A stretch of DNA of 64,000 bases from Streptomyces tuirus. Lineage in GTDB: Bacteria; Actinomycetota; Actinomycetes; Streptomycetales; Streptomycetaceae. Of the stretch, positions 1 to 10,379 are shown piece after piece. The notes beneath the pieces are model-generated. The model ran no database searches. It was not told the DNA's origin and was given only the letters and a program-made list of their open reading frames with translations. Each line of letters opens with the position of its first letter. The first letter of the stretch is position 1. The position numbers and the translations under genes are program-made. Location of the stretch: the NCBI GenBank assembly GCA_018195615.1, contig JAGTPG010000001.1, forward strand, positions 1,853,501 to 1,917,500, read 5' to 3'.

Positions 1-348
1 TCACCGGCCCGCGCCCCACAGCGGCCTCCTCGCAGGCCCATCCCCCCTGGGTCGATTCCGCCACGACTTCCCTGACCTCCCACTGGGCACGGGCACAGAG
101 GACCGCGCACGGACAGCAGGCCCCTCACCGCTACAACCCCGGCCGCTCACCGGGTTACGGGTTGCCTCAAGATCCTTGCCGTGACGGAACTGTTGCGGTT
201 CCGTCGGTCCTCCCCCACAGCCACCGCATAGTGTGTGGTGCCGTTCCCGGGCGCCGTGCGGTCGGCCTGAACCGCCCGCGACTCGGCGGAAGGCAGGGCC
301 CAAGCACCGGTGCGTCCACGTTCGTTCCACATCAGGGGGAGTCAGATC
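1..348. other. 5' flank without a supported gene
   Basis: No convincing coding region lies here. A minus-strand open frame covers positions 1-330 but encodes a basic, low-complexity product with no recognisable domain and lies antisense to the leader of the protease gene. The only structure I see is an inverted repeat, GACGGAAC at 183-190 and GTTCCGTC at 198-205, separated by seven bases. It sits about 145 bases before the protease start and could be an operator or a leader hairpin. A purine-rich AGGGGGA at 333-339 is the ribosome binding site for the next gene. Confidence 0.5.
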
Positions 349-1571
349 ATGCGATCCATACGGCCGTCGTCCACCGCCAGCCGAGGGGGAGGGCGCGCCG
401 CAGGAACTCCCCCGTCCTGGCCGCCGTGGCTCTCGCCTCGGCGCTCGCGCTGACCGCCACCGCCTGCGAGTCGGGTGACGCCGCGGCGGGTGGCGAGGCC
501 TCCGCGTCCGCGAGCGGTTCCGACGACGGCAAGCTGAGGATCCCGGACGACATCAGGGACCGGCTCCGCGAGCACGGCATCGACATCGACAAGTGGAAGA
601 ACGGCGCCTGGAAGAACTGGGACCGGGACGACTGGCTGCGCGAGGCCAACGAGTACATCAACCCGATCATCGAGGGGCTCTGGGACCCGGACCGCATGCG
701 GGGCGCCGAGGAGCCGGACCAGGGTGTCGACGAGGGCGACCTCTCCGGTGACCAGGGTGTCACCGATCCGACGCCCGAGCCGGTCGAGGCGCAGGCCGTG
801 CCACCGTCGTACCACGCGAACGCCCCCACGGCCGGGAAGGTCTTCTTCGACTCACCCAAGGGCTCGGCCGTCTGCTCGGCGACCGTGGTGAAGGACCCGG
901 CTCACCCGGGCAAGTCCAACCTGGTGTGGACGGCGGGCCACTGCGTGCACGCGGGCAAGAAGGGCGGCTGGTACCGCAACATCGCGTTCGTGCCGTCGTA
1001 CAACGACGACGGCAAGCCGGTCGCCGAACTGGAGAACGCCACCCGGGAGGACGTCGCTCCGTACGGCGTCTGGTGGGGTGACTGGGCGCAGACCTCGGAC
1101 CAGTGGATCGAGCAGGGCGGCTCGACGGGCGGCGACGGCGCGCCGTACGACTTCGCGGTCATCCATGTGACGCCGGAGAAGGGCAGTGGCGGCAAGTCGC
1201 TGGAGGAGACGGTCGGTTCGGCGTTGCCGGTCGACTTCGACGCTCCTGCCGTACCGAAGATGAAGAGCGTCACCGCGATCGGCTACCCGGCCGCACCTCC
1301 GTACGACGGGCAGAAGCTGTACCGGTGCCAGGACCGGCCGGGCCGGCTGTCGGTCACCGCCTCGGACCCGACGATGTACCGCATCGGCTGCACCATGACC
1401 GGCGGTTCCTCCGGCGGCGGCTGGGTCGCGACCGGCTCGGACGGCGAGCCGGCGCTGGTGTCCAACACCTCGATCGGCCCGGTGACGTCGGGCTGGCTGG
1501 CCGGCCCGCGCCTGGGCGACGTGGCCGAGGGCGTCTACGACTCGGTGAGCAAGAAGTTCGCGGGCCGCTGA
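349..1571 (+). CDS. Secreted lipoprotein, V8/trypsin-like serine protease (apparent frameshift)
   Basis: Predicted extracellular, lipid-anchored serine endopeptidase of the S1/V8 (glutamyl-endopeptidase-like) fold. The basic N-terminus and hydrophobic stretch end in the lipobox LTATAC. The catalytic triad is visible as His in WTAGHC, Asp in YDFAVIHV and Ser in GSSGGGW. Between lipobox and protease domain lies a Trp-rich module of about 60 residues (IDIDKW, WKNW, IIEGLW) shared with the next gene. The ATG at 349 follows AGGGGGA with good spacing, but its frame is lost at the G-run 385-389; adding one G joins it to the long frame and gives about 407 residues. The neighbouring paralog starts with the matching residues MRS, which supports this start. 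A natural pseudogene is possible but less likely given the window-wide pattern. Substrate unknown. Confidence 0.82.
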
Positions 1572-1674
1572 GGGCCGCTTGAGGCACCTGGCACACAGGC
1601 CCGAGTACTCACGGAAACCTTCACCACGCCACCCCGGTACGCCCTCAACTCCAGGGGCATAGTGGGGACTCACG

Positions 1675-1699
1675 CCCAGGGCCCCCAGTGGGCCCTGGG
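1675..1699 (+). promoter_or_regulatory. Hairpin upstream of second protease gene
   Basis: Perfect 10-bp inverted repeat: CCCAGGGCCC at 1675-1684 and GGGCCCTGGG at 1690-1699 around a five-base loop. It lies 104 bases after the first protease stop and 61 bases before the second protease start, and has no following T-run. It could end the first transcript, or structure the leader of the second; the sequence does not decide. Confidence 0.45.
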
Positions 1700-1760
1700 G
1701 GACGTTTCGTATGACATGCACACGCAGCACCACATTCGCACCAACGGGGGTCTTCGCACC

Positions 1761-2962
1761 ATGCGTTCCACACGTACGCCCGGGGCACACCAGCGCGGGC
1801 GGCGCACCGTTCTCGCCGCCACCGGGCTCGTCGCCGCCCTGGCGCTCACCGCGACCGCCTGTGACGGTTCGGCGGACTCGGCGAACGGCAAGCCCGACGC
1901 CACCACCTCGCAGGCCGCGGACGGCGGCGGCAAGGTCAAGATCCCGGCCGACCTCGCCGGCAAGCTCAAGGAGCAGGGGATCGACGTCGACAAGTGGAGG
2001 GACGGCGGCTGGAAGGACTGGGACAAGGACAAATGGCTCAGTGAGGCCAAGGACTTCGTCAACCCGGTGATCGAGGGCCTCTGGAAGCCCGAGCGGATGC
2101 AGTCCGCGAAGGAGGCCAACAAGACGGTCACCACGAAGGACGCGTCCGCCGGCCAGGGCGTCAGCGACCCGGATCCCTCGCCGGTCCAGGCGCAGGCCGA
2201 GAAGACGCCGTACCACAGGAACGCCGCGCCGGTCGGCAAGGTCTTCTTCGACTCCCCGACGGCCCGGCCGTCTGCTCCGGAACAGTGATCAAGGACGTCA
2301 ACCACCCTGGCAAGTCGAACCTGGTGTGGACGGCGGGCCACTGCGTGCACGCCGGCGGCAACGGTGGCTGGTACCGCAACATCACGTTCGTCCCGGCCTA
2401 CAACGACTTCGGCGAGTCGGAGGCGGAGCTGAGCAACGCGAACCCTACGGAGATCGCGCCGTACGGCAACTGGTGGGCGGACTGGGCCTCGACCTCGAAC
2501 CAGTGGATCCAGGGCGGCTCGGAGACCGGGGGTGACGGGGCCGCGTACGACTACGCCGTGCTGCACGTGAAGCCCGAGCAGGGCGCGAAGTCCCTGGAGG
2601 AGACGGTGGGCGCCGCGCTGGACGTGGACTTCTCCGCGCCGTCGGCGGCCGAGGCCGCCAAGATGGGTGCCTGGGGTTACCCGGCCGCGCCGCCCTACAA
2701 CGGCCTGAAGATGTTCAAGTGCATCGACGTCCCCGGCCGGTTCTCGCTCAGCCCGAGCCTGCCGTCGATGTACCGCATCGGCTGCACCATGACCGGCGGT
2801 TCCTCCGGCGGCGGCTGGTTCCGGGTGGTGAACGGCAAGTCGGTGCTGGTCTCCAACACCTCGATCGGCCCGGCCGACAACACCTGGCTGGCTGGCCCGC
2901 AGCTGGGCCGGGACGCCGAGGCGCTCTACCAGAACATGAGCAGGACGTACGGCGGTCGCTGA
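1761..2962 (+). CDS. Secreted lipoprotein, V8/trypsin-like serine protease, paralog (apparent frameshift)
   Basis: Tandem paralog of the preceding protease with the same plan: MRS start, signal peptide with lipobox LTATAC, Trp-rich module (IDVDKW, WKDW, VIEGLW), then the protease domain with His in WTAGHC, Asp in YDYAVLHV and Ser in GSSGGGW. The ATG at 1761 is preceded by a GGGGG ribosome binding site. The frame breaks at the C-run 2254-2257, just before the catalytic His; one extra C restores the segment FFDSPDGPAVCSGTV, parallel to the first paralog, and gives about 400 residues. Without the correction the upstream part stops at 2288 and the catalytic part has no signal peptide. Likely a duplicated pair of surface proteases. 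Confidence 0.83.
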
Positions 2963-2976
2963 CCGCGCACAGCACG

Positions 2977-3011
2977 AAGGTCCGCCCCCGATTCCTTCGG
3001 GGGCGGACCTT
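2977..3011. terminator. Bidirectional intrinsic terminator between protease and hflX
   Basis: A 15-bp perfect stem, AAGGTCCGCCCCCGA at 2977-2991 and its reverse complement at 2997-3011, with a five-base loop, is flanked by a short T-run on the plus strand and A-rich bases on the other side. It sits between two convergent genes and can end both transcripts. Confidence 0.85.
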
Positions 3012-3019
3012 TTCGCAGG

Positions 3020-4512
3020 TCAGGCGAGCGGCGCCGGAACGTACGGGGCGAGCTCCGCCGCCAGTTCCTCGTGCACCCGGACCTTGAGCAGGGTGCCCTC
3101 CGGGGTGTGCTCCTCGGAGATCACCTCACCCTCGTCGTGTGCCCGGGCGACCAGCTTGCCGTGCGTGTACGGCACGAGCGCCTCGATCTCGACCGACGGG
3201 CGCGGCAGCTCGTTGTCGATGAGCGCGAGCAGTTGCTCGATGCCCTGGCCGGTGCGGGCCGAGACGGCGATGGCCCGCTTCTCGACGCGCATCAGCCGCT
3301 GCAGCGTCAGCGGGTCGGCCGCGTCGGCCTTGTTGATCACGACGATCTCGGGCACGTCGGTGGCGCCGACGTCCCTGACCACCTCGCGCACGGCGGCCAG
3401 CTGCTCCTCCGGGGTCGGGTGCGAACCGTCCACCACGTGCAGGATCAGGTCGGACTCGCCGACCTCCTCCATGGTGGAGCGGAACGCCTCGACCAGGTGG
3501 TGGGGCAGGTGGCGGACGAAGCCGACCGTGTCGGCCAGCGTGTACAGCCGTCCGCTCGGGGTCTCGGCCCGGCGCACGGTCGGGTCGAGGGTCGCGAACA
3601 GGGCGTTCTCTACCAGCACGCCCGCGCCCGTGAGGCGGTTGAGCAGCGAGGACTTGCCGGCGTTGGTGTAGCCCGCGATGGCGACCGAGGGCACCTTGTG
3701 GCGCTTGCGCTCCTGGCGCTTGATCTCGCGGCCGGTCTTCATCTCCGCGATCTCCCGGCGCATCTTCGCCATCTTCTCGCGGATCCGCCGCCGGTCCGTC
3801 TCGATCTTGGTCTCACCGGGACCACGGGTGGCGAGGCCGCCGCCCTTGCCGCCGCCCATCTGCCGGGACAGCGACTGACCCCAGCCTCGCAGCCTCGGCA
3901 GCATGTACTGCATCTGCGCGAGCGCGACCTGCGCCTTGCCCTCTCGGGACTTGGCGTGCTGGGCGAAGATGTCCAGGATCAGGGCCGTACGGTCGATGAC
4001 CTTGACCTTGACGACGTCCTCGAGGTGGATCAGCTGGCCCGGGCTGAGCTCACCGTCGCAGATGACGGTGTCCGCGCCCGTCTCGAGGACGATGTCCCGC
4101 AGCTCCTCGGCCTTGCCGGAGCCGATGTACGTCGCCGCGTCGGGCTTGTCGCGGCGCTGGACGACACCGTCGAGCACCAGCGCACCGGCCGTCTCCGCGA
4201 GGGCGGCGAGCTCCGCGAGGGAGTTCTCCGCGTCCTGCACCGTTCCCGAGGTCCAGACGCCCACGAGCACGACCCGCTCCAGGCGGAGCTGGCGGTACTC
4301 GACCTCGGTGACGTCCTCGAGCTCCGTGGAGAGGCCCACCACGCGGCGCAGAGCCGCGCGGTCGGAGCGGTCGAACTGGTCGCCGTCCCGCTCTCCGTCG
4401 ATCTCGTGGCTCCAGGCGACGTCCTCTTCCATCAGGGCATCGGCCCGAAGACCCTCGGGTGGCTGTGCGCGAAGCGCTTGGTGTCCTGGGAAAAGGAAGA
4501 AGAGGAGGTCAT
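3020..4512 (-). CDS. hflX: GTPase HflX (apparent frameshift near N-terminus)
   Basis: Ribosome-associated GTPase that in other bacteria splits stalled 70S ribosomes under heat or antibiotic stress. The family N-terminal domain is followed by the GPGETKIETDRRRI signature and a G domain with Walker A GYTNAGKSS, TLDPTVR (G2), DTVGFV (G3) and NKAD (G4). The long frame begins at an internal Met (4432). The natural start appears to be the ATG at 4512, preceded by AAGGA, giving MTSSSS and then a shift at the GGG run 4457-4459 (one base missing). Correction gives 497 residues, the length I expect for Streptomyces HflX. It is part of the conserved actinobacterial cluster miaB-miaA-dapF-hflX. Confidence 0.93.
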
Positions 4513-4682
4513 TGGATCCTTACGTAGCTGGGAAACCGTGTGCGGCGACGGAGCGCTGCTTCGGACACGCCGGAGCTGGTCCGTCAGTGTCCTCAACGCT
4601 CGAGCACTCCGGGAGATTCCCGGCGCTCCGTGCCGCGCCGACGCGTCGATAGTCGCACGGCACGGGGCGTCTCGTCACCGTG

Positions 4683-6172
4683 TTATCGGGCGGCTGCCCT
4701 GGAGGGCGCCGTCGGTTTCCAGTCCGGGTGCCCCGGCATCGGCGGGGTCTTCTCGCCGTACAGCCAGCCCTGGAAGAAGCCGCCCAGGTCGCGCCCGGAG
4801 ATCTCGCCGGCGAGCCGGACGAAGTCCCCGGTCGTGGCGGTGGCGTCCCGGTGGCGGCTGACCCAGGCCCGTTGCAGGCGTTCGAAGGCCGTGCTCCCGA
4901 TCTCCTGTCGCAGGGCGTAAAGGACCAGCGCGGCGCCGTCGTACACGTTGTGCCGGAAGATGCCGATCTTGCTCCCGGGCGCGGGGGCCTTGGGGCGGCG
5001 GGTGGTCCGCCGGCCGCGCGCCAGCCGTCGGAGGCGCCGTACGCAGCTTTCATCCGATCCCGCAGCGACTTGCCGCCCTGCTTCTCGGCGTACAGCGCCT
5101 CATACCAGGTGGCAAATCCCTCATTGATCCACAAATCGGACCAGGTGTGCGGGCTGACGCTGTTGCCGAACCACTGGTGGGCCAGCTCGTGGACCATGAT
5201 CGACTCGACGTACCACTTCGGGTGGACGGGCTGGGTGAAGAGCTCCCGCTCGAAGAGGGAGAGCGTCTGGGTCTCCAGTTCGAAGCCGGTGGTCACGTCG
5301 GCCACGAGCAGACCATAGGTCTCGAAGGGGTAGCGGCCGAGCCTGCTCTCCATCCAGGCGATCTGGCCGGGGGTCTTCTCCAGCCAGGGTTCGAGCGCCT
5401 TGCGGTGCCGGGTCGGTACGACGTCCCGTACGGGCAGCCCCTGCGGGCCGGCGCGGTGCAGCACCGTGGAGCGGCCGATGGAGACCTGCGCGAGTTCGGT
5501 GGCCATGGGGTGCCGGGTGCGGTACGTCCAGGTGGTCGACCCGCCGGACCGATCCGCACCGGCGGGCAGTCCGTTGGCGACGGCCGTGTGGCCCTCGGGA
5601 GCGGTGACCCGGATGGTGAACACCGCCTTGTCGGAGGGGTGGTCGTTGCAGGGGAACACCAGGTGCGCGGCGTCGGCCTGGTTGGCCATGGCGAGCCCGT
5701 CCGCGGTGCGCACCCAGCCGCCCTCGCGGCCCTTGGGCGGCACGGGGTCACTGGTGTGGCGCACGGTGATCCGCATCCGGGTGCCGTCCGGCACGGGATC
5801 CCGGGGCGTGATCACGAGGTCCTCACCGGCGGTGCCGAACCGCGCGGGCTCGCCGTCGACCTCGACGGAGCGGACCGTGCCGTGGGCGAAGTCGAGGTTG
5901 ACGCGGTCCAGGTCGGCGGTCGTCCAGGCGTCGACGGTGGTGACGGCCTGCAGCGGCTCGCTGTTGGTGCCGGGGTAGGTGAAGGAGAGGTCGTACGACT
6001 CCACGTCATAGCCGGGGTTGCCCAGGTAGGGGAAGAGGCGGTCACCGAGGCCGAGCGGAACGACCGGGGCGTTCGCGGCGACGAGGCAGACGGAGACGGC
6101 CGAGGCGAGCAGCGCCGCCGTCGTTCTCCGACGGCGCGTGCGCGGAGCGTGACTCTGGGGGGTGAGGAACAT
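4683..6172 (-). CDS. Secreted M1-family zinc metallopeptidase (apparent frameshift)
   Basis: Exported gluzincin aminopeptidase-like enzyme. An Arg-rich N-terminus and hydrophobic segment (residues about 15-37) form a signal peptide. Zinc-binding HELAHQWFGN is followed by the third ligand in INEGFATW. The substrate-binding strand reads GFELETQ, a variant of the usual GAMEN. The frame breaks in the G-run 4992-4995; one added base joins the catalytic part to the C-terminal part that ends at 4683 (...PSRAAAR), giving about 496 residues, shorter than classical aminopeptidase N because the large C-terminal helical domain is reduced. Monocistronic by appearance; physiological substrate unknown. Confidence 0.88.
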
Positions 6173-6291
6173 GCCCCACGGCTATCAGCGCACATGTCCG
6201 CCGACCGGGACGACACGCGTCCGGCCCACCCGAACCGGGGACCGGGCCCTGCGCCGGAAGCCGCTCCCCGGTGGCCGAGCCCGGAACCGCC

Positions 6292-8459
6292 TCAGCCGCC
6301 CTGCGTCTGCGGCTGGGCCCGGCTCACGTCGTACACCCCGGCCACGTTGCGCATCGCGCGCATGAGGGAGGGCAGGTGGGCCGCGTCCGGGAGCTGGACG
6401 GTGTAGGTGTGGCGGACCTGCTGCTGGGTCGGGGGTTCGACGGTGGCGGAGACGATCTCGGCGCCTTCGAGGGCCATGGCCTCGGTGAGGTCGGCGAGCA
6501 GATGCGGACGGACGAACGATTCGGCGACCAGCGTGACCCGGCACTCGGTGGCCTCGCCCCAGCGCACGCCGACCTCCGTACGCCCCCCACCCTTCATCCG
6601 GGCCACCGCGGCACACTCGAGGCGGTGCACGGTGACCGCTCCCCCGCGTACGGCGAAACCGGTGATCTCGTCGGGCGGTACGGGTGTGCAACAGCGGGCG
6701 AGCCGCACGGTGGCGCCGGGCCGGTCGGTGAGGACGGTGCCGGAAGCCGGCCCGTCCGGGTCGGGCGCGTCGGGGTGGCGGGCCGGGGAGCCGCCGCGCG
6801 TTCCTCGGCCTGTCGGTCCTCCTGGGTCTCGGTCCGCTGGGCCTCGGCCTGCGCCGGGTGGGCGGCCAGCCAGCGCTGGATGGCGATCCGGGCCGCGGGC
6901 GTGTGGGCGTGCTCCAGCCATTCCCGGGAGGGCTCGGACGCCGGGTCCTGGCCCATGAGGAGCTGCACGGTGTCACCGTCCTTCAGGACGGTGCTCAGCG
7001 TCGCCAGGCGGCCGTTGACGCGGGCGCCGATACACGCGTGCGCGTCCTCGCCGTACTGCGCGTACGCGGCGTCCACACAGGTCGCTCCCTCGGGCAGGCC
7101 GAGCGTGCCGCCGTCGGGCCGGAACACGGTGATCTCGCGGTCCTGGGCGAGGTCCTCGCGCAGGGTCGACCAGAAGTGGTCCGGGTCGGGTGCCGCCTCC
7201 TGCCAGTCGAGAAGCCGGGAGAGCCAGCCGGGGCGGGTGGGGTCGACGCGCTCGCCGTCGGCCGGGTCGTCGGGGGCCGGAGCGTACGGGTTGCCGAGCG
7301 CGACGACTCCGGCCTCGGCGACCTTGTGCATCTGGTGCGTGCGGATGAGGACTTCGACGACCTGGCCGTCCTCCCGCGCCACGGCCGTGTGCAGCGACTG
7401 GTACAGGTTGAACTTCGGTACGGCGATGAAGTCCTTGAACTCCGAGACCACCGGCTTCATGCAGGTGTGGAGTTCGCCCAGGACGCCGTAGCAGTCGGCG
7501 TCCTCGTGCACCAGGACCAGGAGGCGGCCGAAGTCGGAGCCGCGGAGCCGGCCGCGCTTGCGGGAGACCCGGTGCATGGAGACGAAGTGGCGGGGCCGGA
7601 TGAGGACTTCGGCCGGGATGTCCGCCTCGCGCAGCACCGCGCGCACCTCGTCGGCGACCTCGGCGAGCGGGTCGTCCGCGCGGGCGGCGTTGCGGACGAT
7701 CAACTCCCTTGTGTGGGCGTACTCGTCGGGATGGAGAATCGCGAAGACCAGGTCTTCCAGTTCGGTCTTGAGCGCCTGGACGCCGAGCCGTTCGGCGAGC
7801 GGGATGAGCACGTCACGTGTCACCTTGGCGATGCGCTCCTGTTTCTCGGGGCGCATCACGCCGAGCGTGCGCATGTTGTGCAGCCGGTCGGCGAGTTTGA
7901 TCGACATCACGCGGACGTCGTTGCCGGTGGCGACGAGCATCTTGCGGAAGGTCTCGGGCTCGGCGGCGGCGCCGTAGTCGACCTTCTCCAGTTTGGTGAC
8001 GCCGTCGACGAGGTAGCGGACCTCCTCGCCGAACTGCTCGCCCACCTGGTCGAGCGTCACGTCCGTGTCCTCGACGGTGTCGTGGAGCAGGGACGCGGTC
8101 AATGTGGTGGTCTCGGCGCCGAGTTCGGCGAGGATCAGGGTCACGGCGAGCGGGTGCGTGATGTACGGCTCGCCGCTCTTGCGCATCTGGCCGCGGTGTG
8201 AGGACTCGGCCAGGACGTAGGCGCGGCGCAGGGGTTCGAGATCCGCGTCGGGGTGGTGGGCGCGGTGGGCCTCGACGACGTGGCTGATGGCGTCGGGCAG
8301 CCGGTCGCGGGCGGCGGGGCCGAGCAGCGCGGCTCTGCCGAGGCGGCGCAGGTCGATCCGGGGGCGGGCCTTTCTGCGTGGCGCTGTCGGCGTCACCGCG
8401 CCCGACACCGCGCCCGGCATCGGGCCTGGGGTCACGGAATTCGTGGCCTCCGCACTCAT
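6292..8459 (-). CDS. rshA: Bifunctional-type RelA/SpoT homolog, second (p)ppGpp enzyme (apparent frameshift)
   Basis: Long RSH protein that makes and/or degrades (p)ppGpp. Domains in order: HD hydrolase (SHRGQMRKSGEPYITHPL and intact HDTVEDT, residues about 105-150), synthetase-like domain with YQSLHTAV, TGS domain, and a C-terminal ACT region beginning after the CCTPVPPDEI zinc-finger-like segment. The Met at 8459 is chosen because GGAGGTG precedes it. The frame shifts once, in one of two G-runs (6772-6775 or 6785-6788), before the ACT region; correction gives 722 residues. The synthetase strand that normally carries a conserved Asp and Arg reads FGRLLVLV, so hydrolysis may dominate. By gene order this is rshA of Streptomyces rather than the main relA, which lies elsewhere. 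Confidence 0.9.
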
Positions 8460-8756
8460 GGGCACCTCCGGCTGCGTGGACCGGTGGACGGGGTGCCCCA
8501 GGGCGGACACGGCTCAGGGGGCGGCTTCGGTCCCCCGTCCGGGCCGGTGCTTGATGCTATCGAGCCCACCACGCCCGGCTGACCGCCTCTCGCCGAGCGT
8601 GAAACTGATCACCCATTCGAGCGACGTTTGTGAGGTTTGTACCCCCGTACATCGAGACCGCGATGGTGTTCTTCCCGCCAAATGGCCGGTTGTCAACGGT
8701 GCTTTCGGGCCGAGCGGCCGATGGAGCGCGGCTGTTTCAGGCCGGTTGTGCCCCGC
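8460..8756. other. Intergenic region between rshA and dapF
   Basis: No gene is supported. On the minus strand, TTGACA (complement of 8691-8696) could be a -35 element for rshA, but no good -10 follows at 17-18 bases, so I do not call a promoter. The rshA ribosome binding site GGAGGTG lies at the left edge. Confidence 0.4.
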
Positions 8757-9628
8757 TCACGTGGCCGCGGAGTTCTCCAGCCACTCGGTGTCGATCTCGC
8801 CCTCGGCGACGATCACCGCCGGGCCCGTCATCTCGATCTGCCCGTCGGGTCGCTCAGTGATCACCAGGGTGCCGCCGGGGACGTCGACGGTGTACGTCGC
8901 CGGCGTGCCGGTGACCGCCGGGTCGGCGCCGTCACGGCGGGCGGCGGCCACGGCGACCGCGCACGCGCCGGTGCCGCACGAGCGGGTCTCGCCGGAACCC
9001 CGCTCGTGCACGCGCATCGCGACGTGCCCGGGGCCGCGGTCGACCACGAATTCGACGTTCACACCGTCCGGGTAGGCGGTGGCCGGGCTGAAGGGCGGCG
9101 GGGAGTACAGGTCGCCGGCGTGCGCCAGGTCGTCCACGAACGCCACCGCGTGCGGGTTGCCCATGTTCACGTTCCGTGCGGACCAGTGGCGCTCGCCGAC
9201 GCTGACCGTGACGTCCCCCTCGGGGAGCAGTGCCTTGCCCATGCCGACGGTGATGTCACCGTCCTTGGACAGGTGCACGGTCTTCACGCCGCCGCGCGTG
9301 GCGATCGCGAGGTCTCCTTCGGTGACGTGTCCGGCGCGCTGGAGGTAGCGCGCGAAGACGCGCACGCCGTTGCCGCACATCTCGGCGATCGAGCCGTCGC
9401 CGTTGCGGTAGTCCATGAACCACTCGGCCTCGGCCGCCATGCTCTTCGCCTCGGGGTGCGCCGCGGACCGCACCACGTGCAGCAGGCCGTCACCGCCGAC
9501 GCCGGCGCGGCGGTCGCACAGGGCGGCGACGGCGGCCGGGGAAGGTCGATGAGGTTCTCGGGGTCCGGGACGATCACGAAGTCGTTCTCGGTGCCGTGGC
9601 CCTTGAGGAAGGGGATCCGCGTGCTCAT
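8757..9628 (-). CDS. dapF: Diaminopimelate epimerase (apparent frameshift)
   Basis: Interconverts LL- and meso-diaminopimelate for lysine and peptidoglycan synthesis in the cytosol. Both catalytic cysteines are visible: MCGNGVRVFARYL in the first half and SCGTGACAVAVAA in the second, the signature of the two-domain PLP-independent epimerases. The start at 9628 gives MSTRIPFLKGHGTENDFVI, the typical N-terminus. The frame breaks at the G-run 9538-9541; one extra base restores a segment rich in Ala/Val and an unbroken 290-residue protein. It belongs with miaA and miaB in the conserved actinobacterial cluster. Confidence 0.93.
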
Positions 9629-9758
9629 GTCCTCGATCGTACGGGGCGCTCCACGGGGAGGGGGCGGCGCAGTGGTCCCGTGCGGGTGCCTTGTGGCTGG
9701 TCGCACCACGCGGCGGAGCCGCATGTCGGCACCGCCCCGCGCCCCTGGAGGGGCGCCT

Positions 9759-10271
9759 TCAGCGGAGCCTCGCCACCCGCCAGACGGCCAGGACGACCAC
9801 CGCCGCCACCATCACCGCGTAGGCGAGGACGACACGCCAGTCCGGTCTGCGGCCGGAGCCCCGGGCAGGCAGGCCCGGCCAGGTGTAGCCGACGCGGCGG
9901 GCCGCCATCATGCCCCAGCCGGCCGCGCACGAGCAGATCAGCAGGCCGAGCATGGCGATGACGGCGCCGCTGTCCCCGAAGTCGAAGGCCAGCGGGAACG
10001 CGAACATCAGGGAGCCGAGTGCCGCGAGGCCCACGATGGGCGCGAGCTGCCAAATGCGCAGGCGGCGCTGCGGGCGCAGCTCGACCTCGACCTCGCCGGC
10101 GAACATCTCGTCGGGCTCGGGGCCGTCGTCGGTCACACCCTGCGTCTCGTCGGGCCCGTCGGAGCTGAGGCTGTCCGTCTCCTGCTCCGGATCATCCCGG
10201 TGCTCCGGTTCATCCCGCTCGGCGGTGATGTGATCAGTGCTTTGTGCGGTGTCGCGAGGGCCGGCCTCCAT
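9759..10271 (-). CDS. Conserved membrane protein of unknown function
   Basis: About 170 residues. The first 70 are acidic and hydrophilic (many Asp, Glu, Gln, Pro). Three hydrophobic segments follow: LAPIVGLAALGSLMFAFPL, AVIAMLGLLICSCAAGWGMM and a C-terminal VVLAYAVMVAAVVVLAVW, with a basic end. I chose the ATG at 10271, about ten bases after GGGAGG; an in-frame GTG at 10277 and TTG at 10289 are alternatives. It sits between miaA and dapF, a position where streptomycetes usually carry such a gene. No function can be assigned. Confidence 0.75.
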   Translation of the reverse strand: MEAGPRDTAQSTDHITAERDEPEHRDDPEQETDSLSSDGPDETQGVTDDGPEPDEMFAGEVEVELRPQRRLRIWQLAPIVGLAALGSLMFAFPLAFDFGDSGAVIAMLGLLICSCAAGWGMMAARRVGYTWPGLPARGSGRRPDWRVVLAYAVMVAAVVVLAVWRVARLR

Positions 10272-10379
10272 CGCCACGCGCCCTCCCAACTAGGACTCAA
10301 CTCGGTCGATCGAAGCTCGATGATGGCACGCCACCGGTGGCCCGGATGACGGCCTGGGCGTCCCGATGCCATGACGTGA

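Noticed and set aside
1..330. Minus-strand 109-codon frame at the window start
   Set aside because: Basic low-complexity product, no domain, antisense to a gene leader; GC-rich DNA gives many such frames.
3071..4861. 596-codon plus-strand frame opposite hflX
   Set aside because: Antisense shadow of hflX; His/Arg/Asp-rich mirror composition and no domain.
8660..8700. TTGACA promoter for rshA
   Set aside because: No acceptable -10 hexamer at 16-19 bases.
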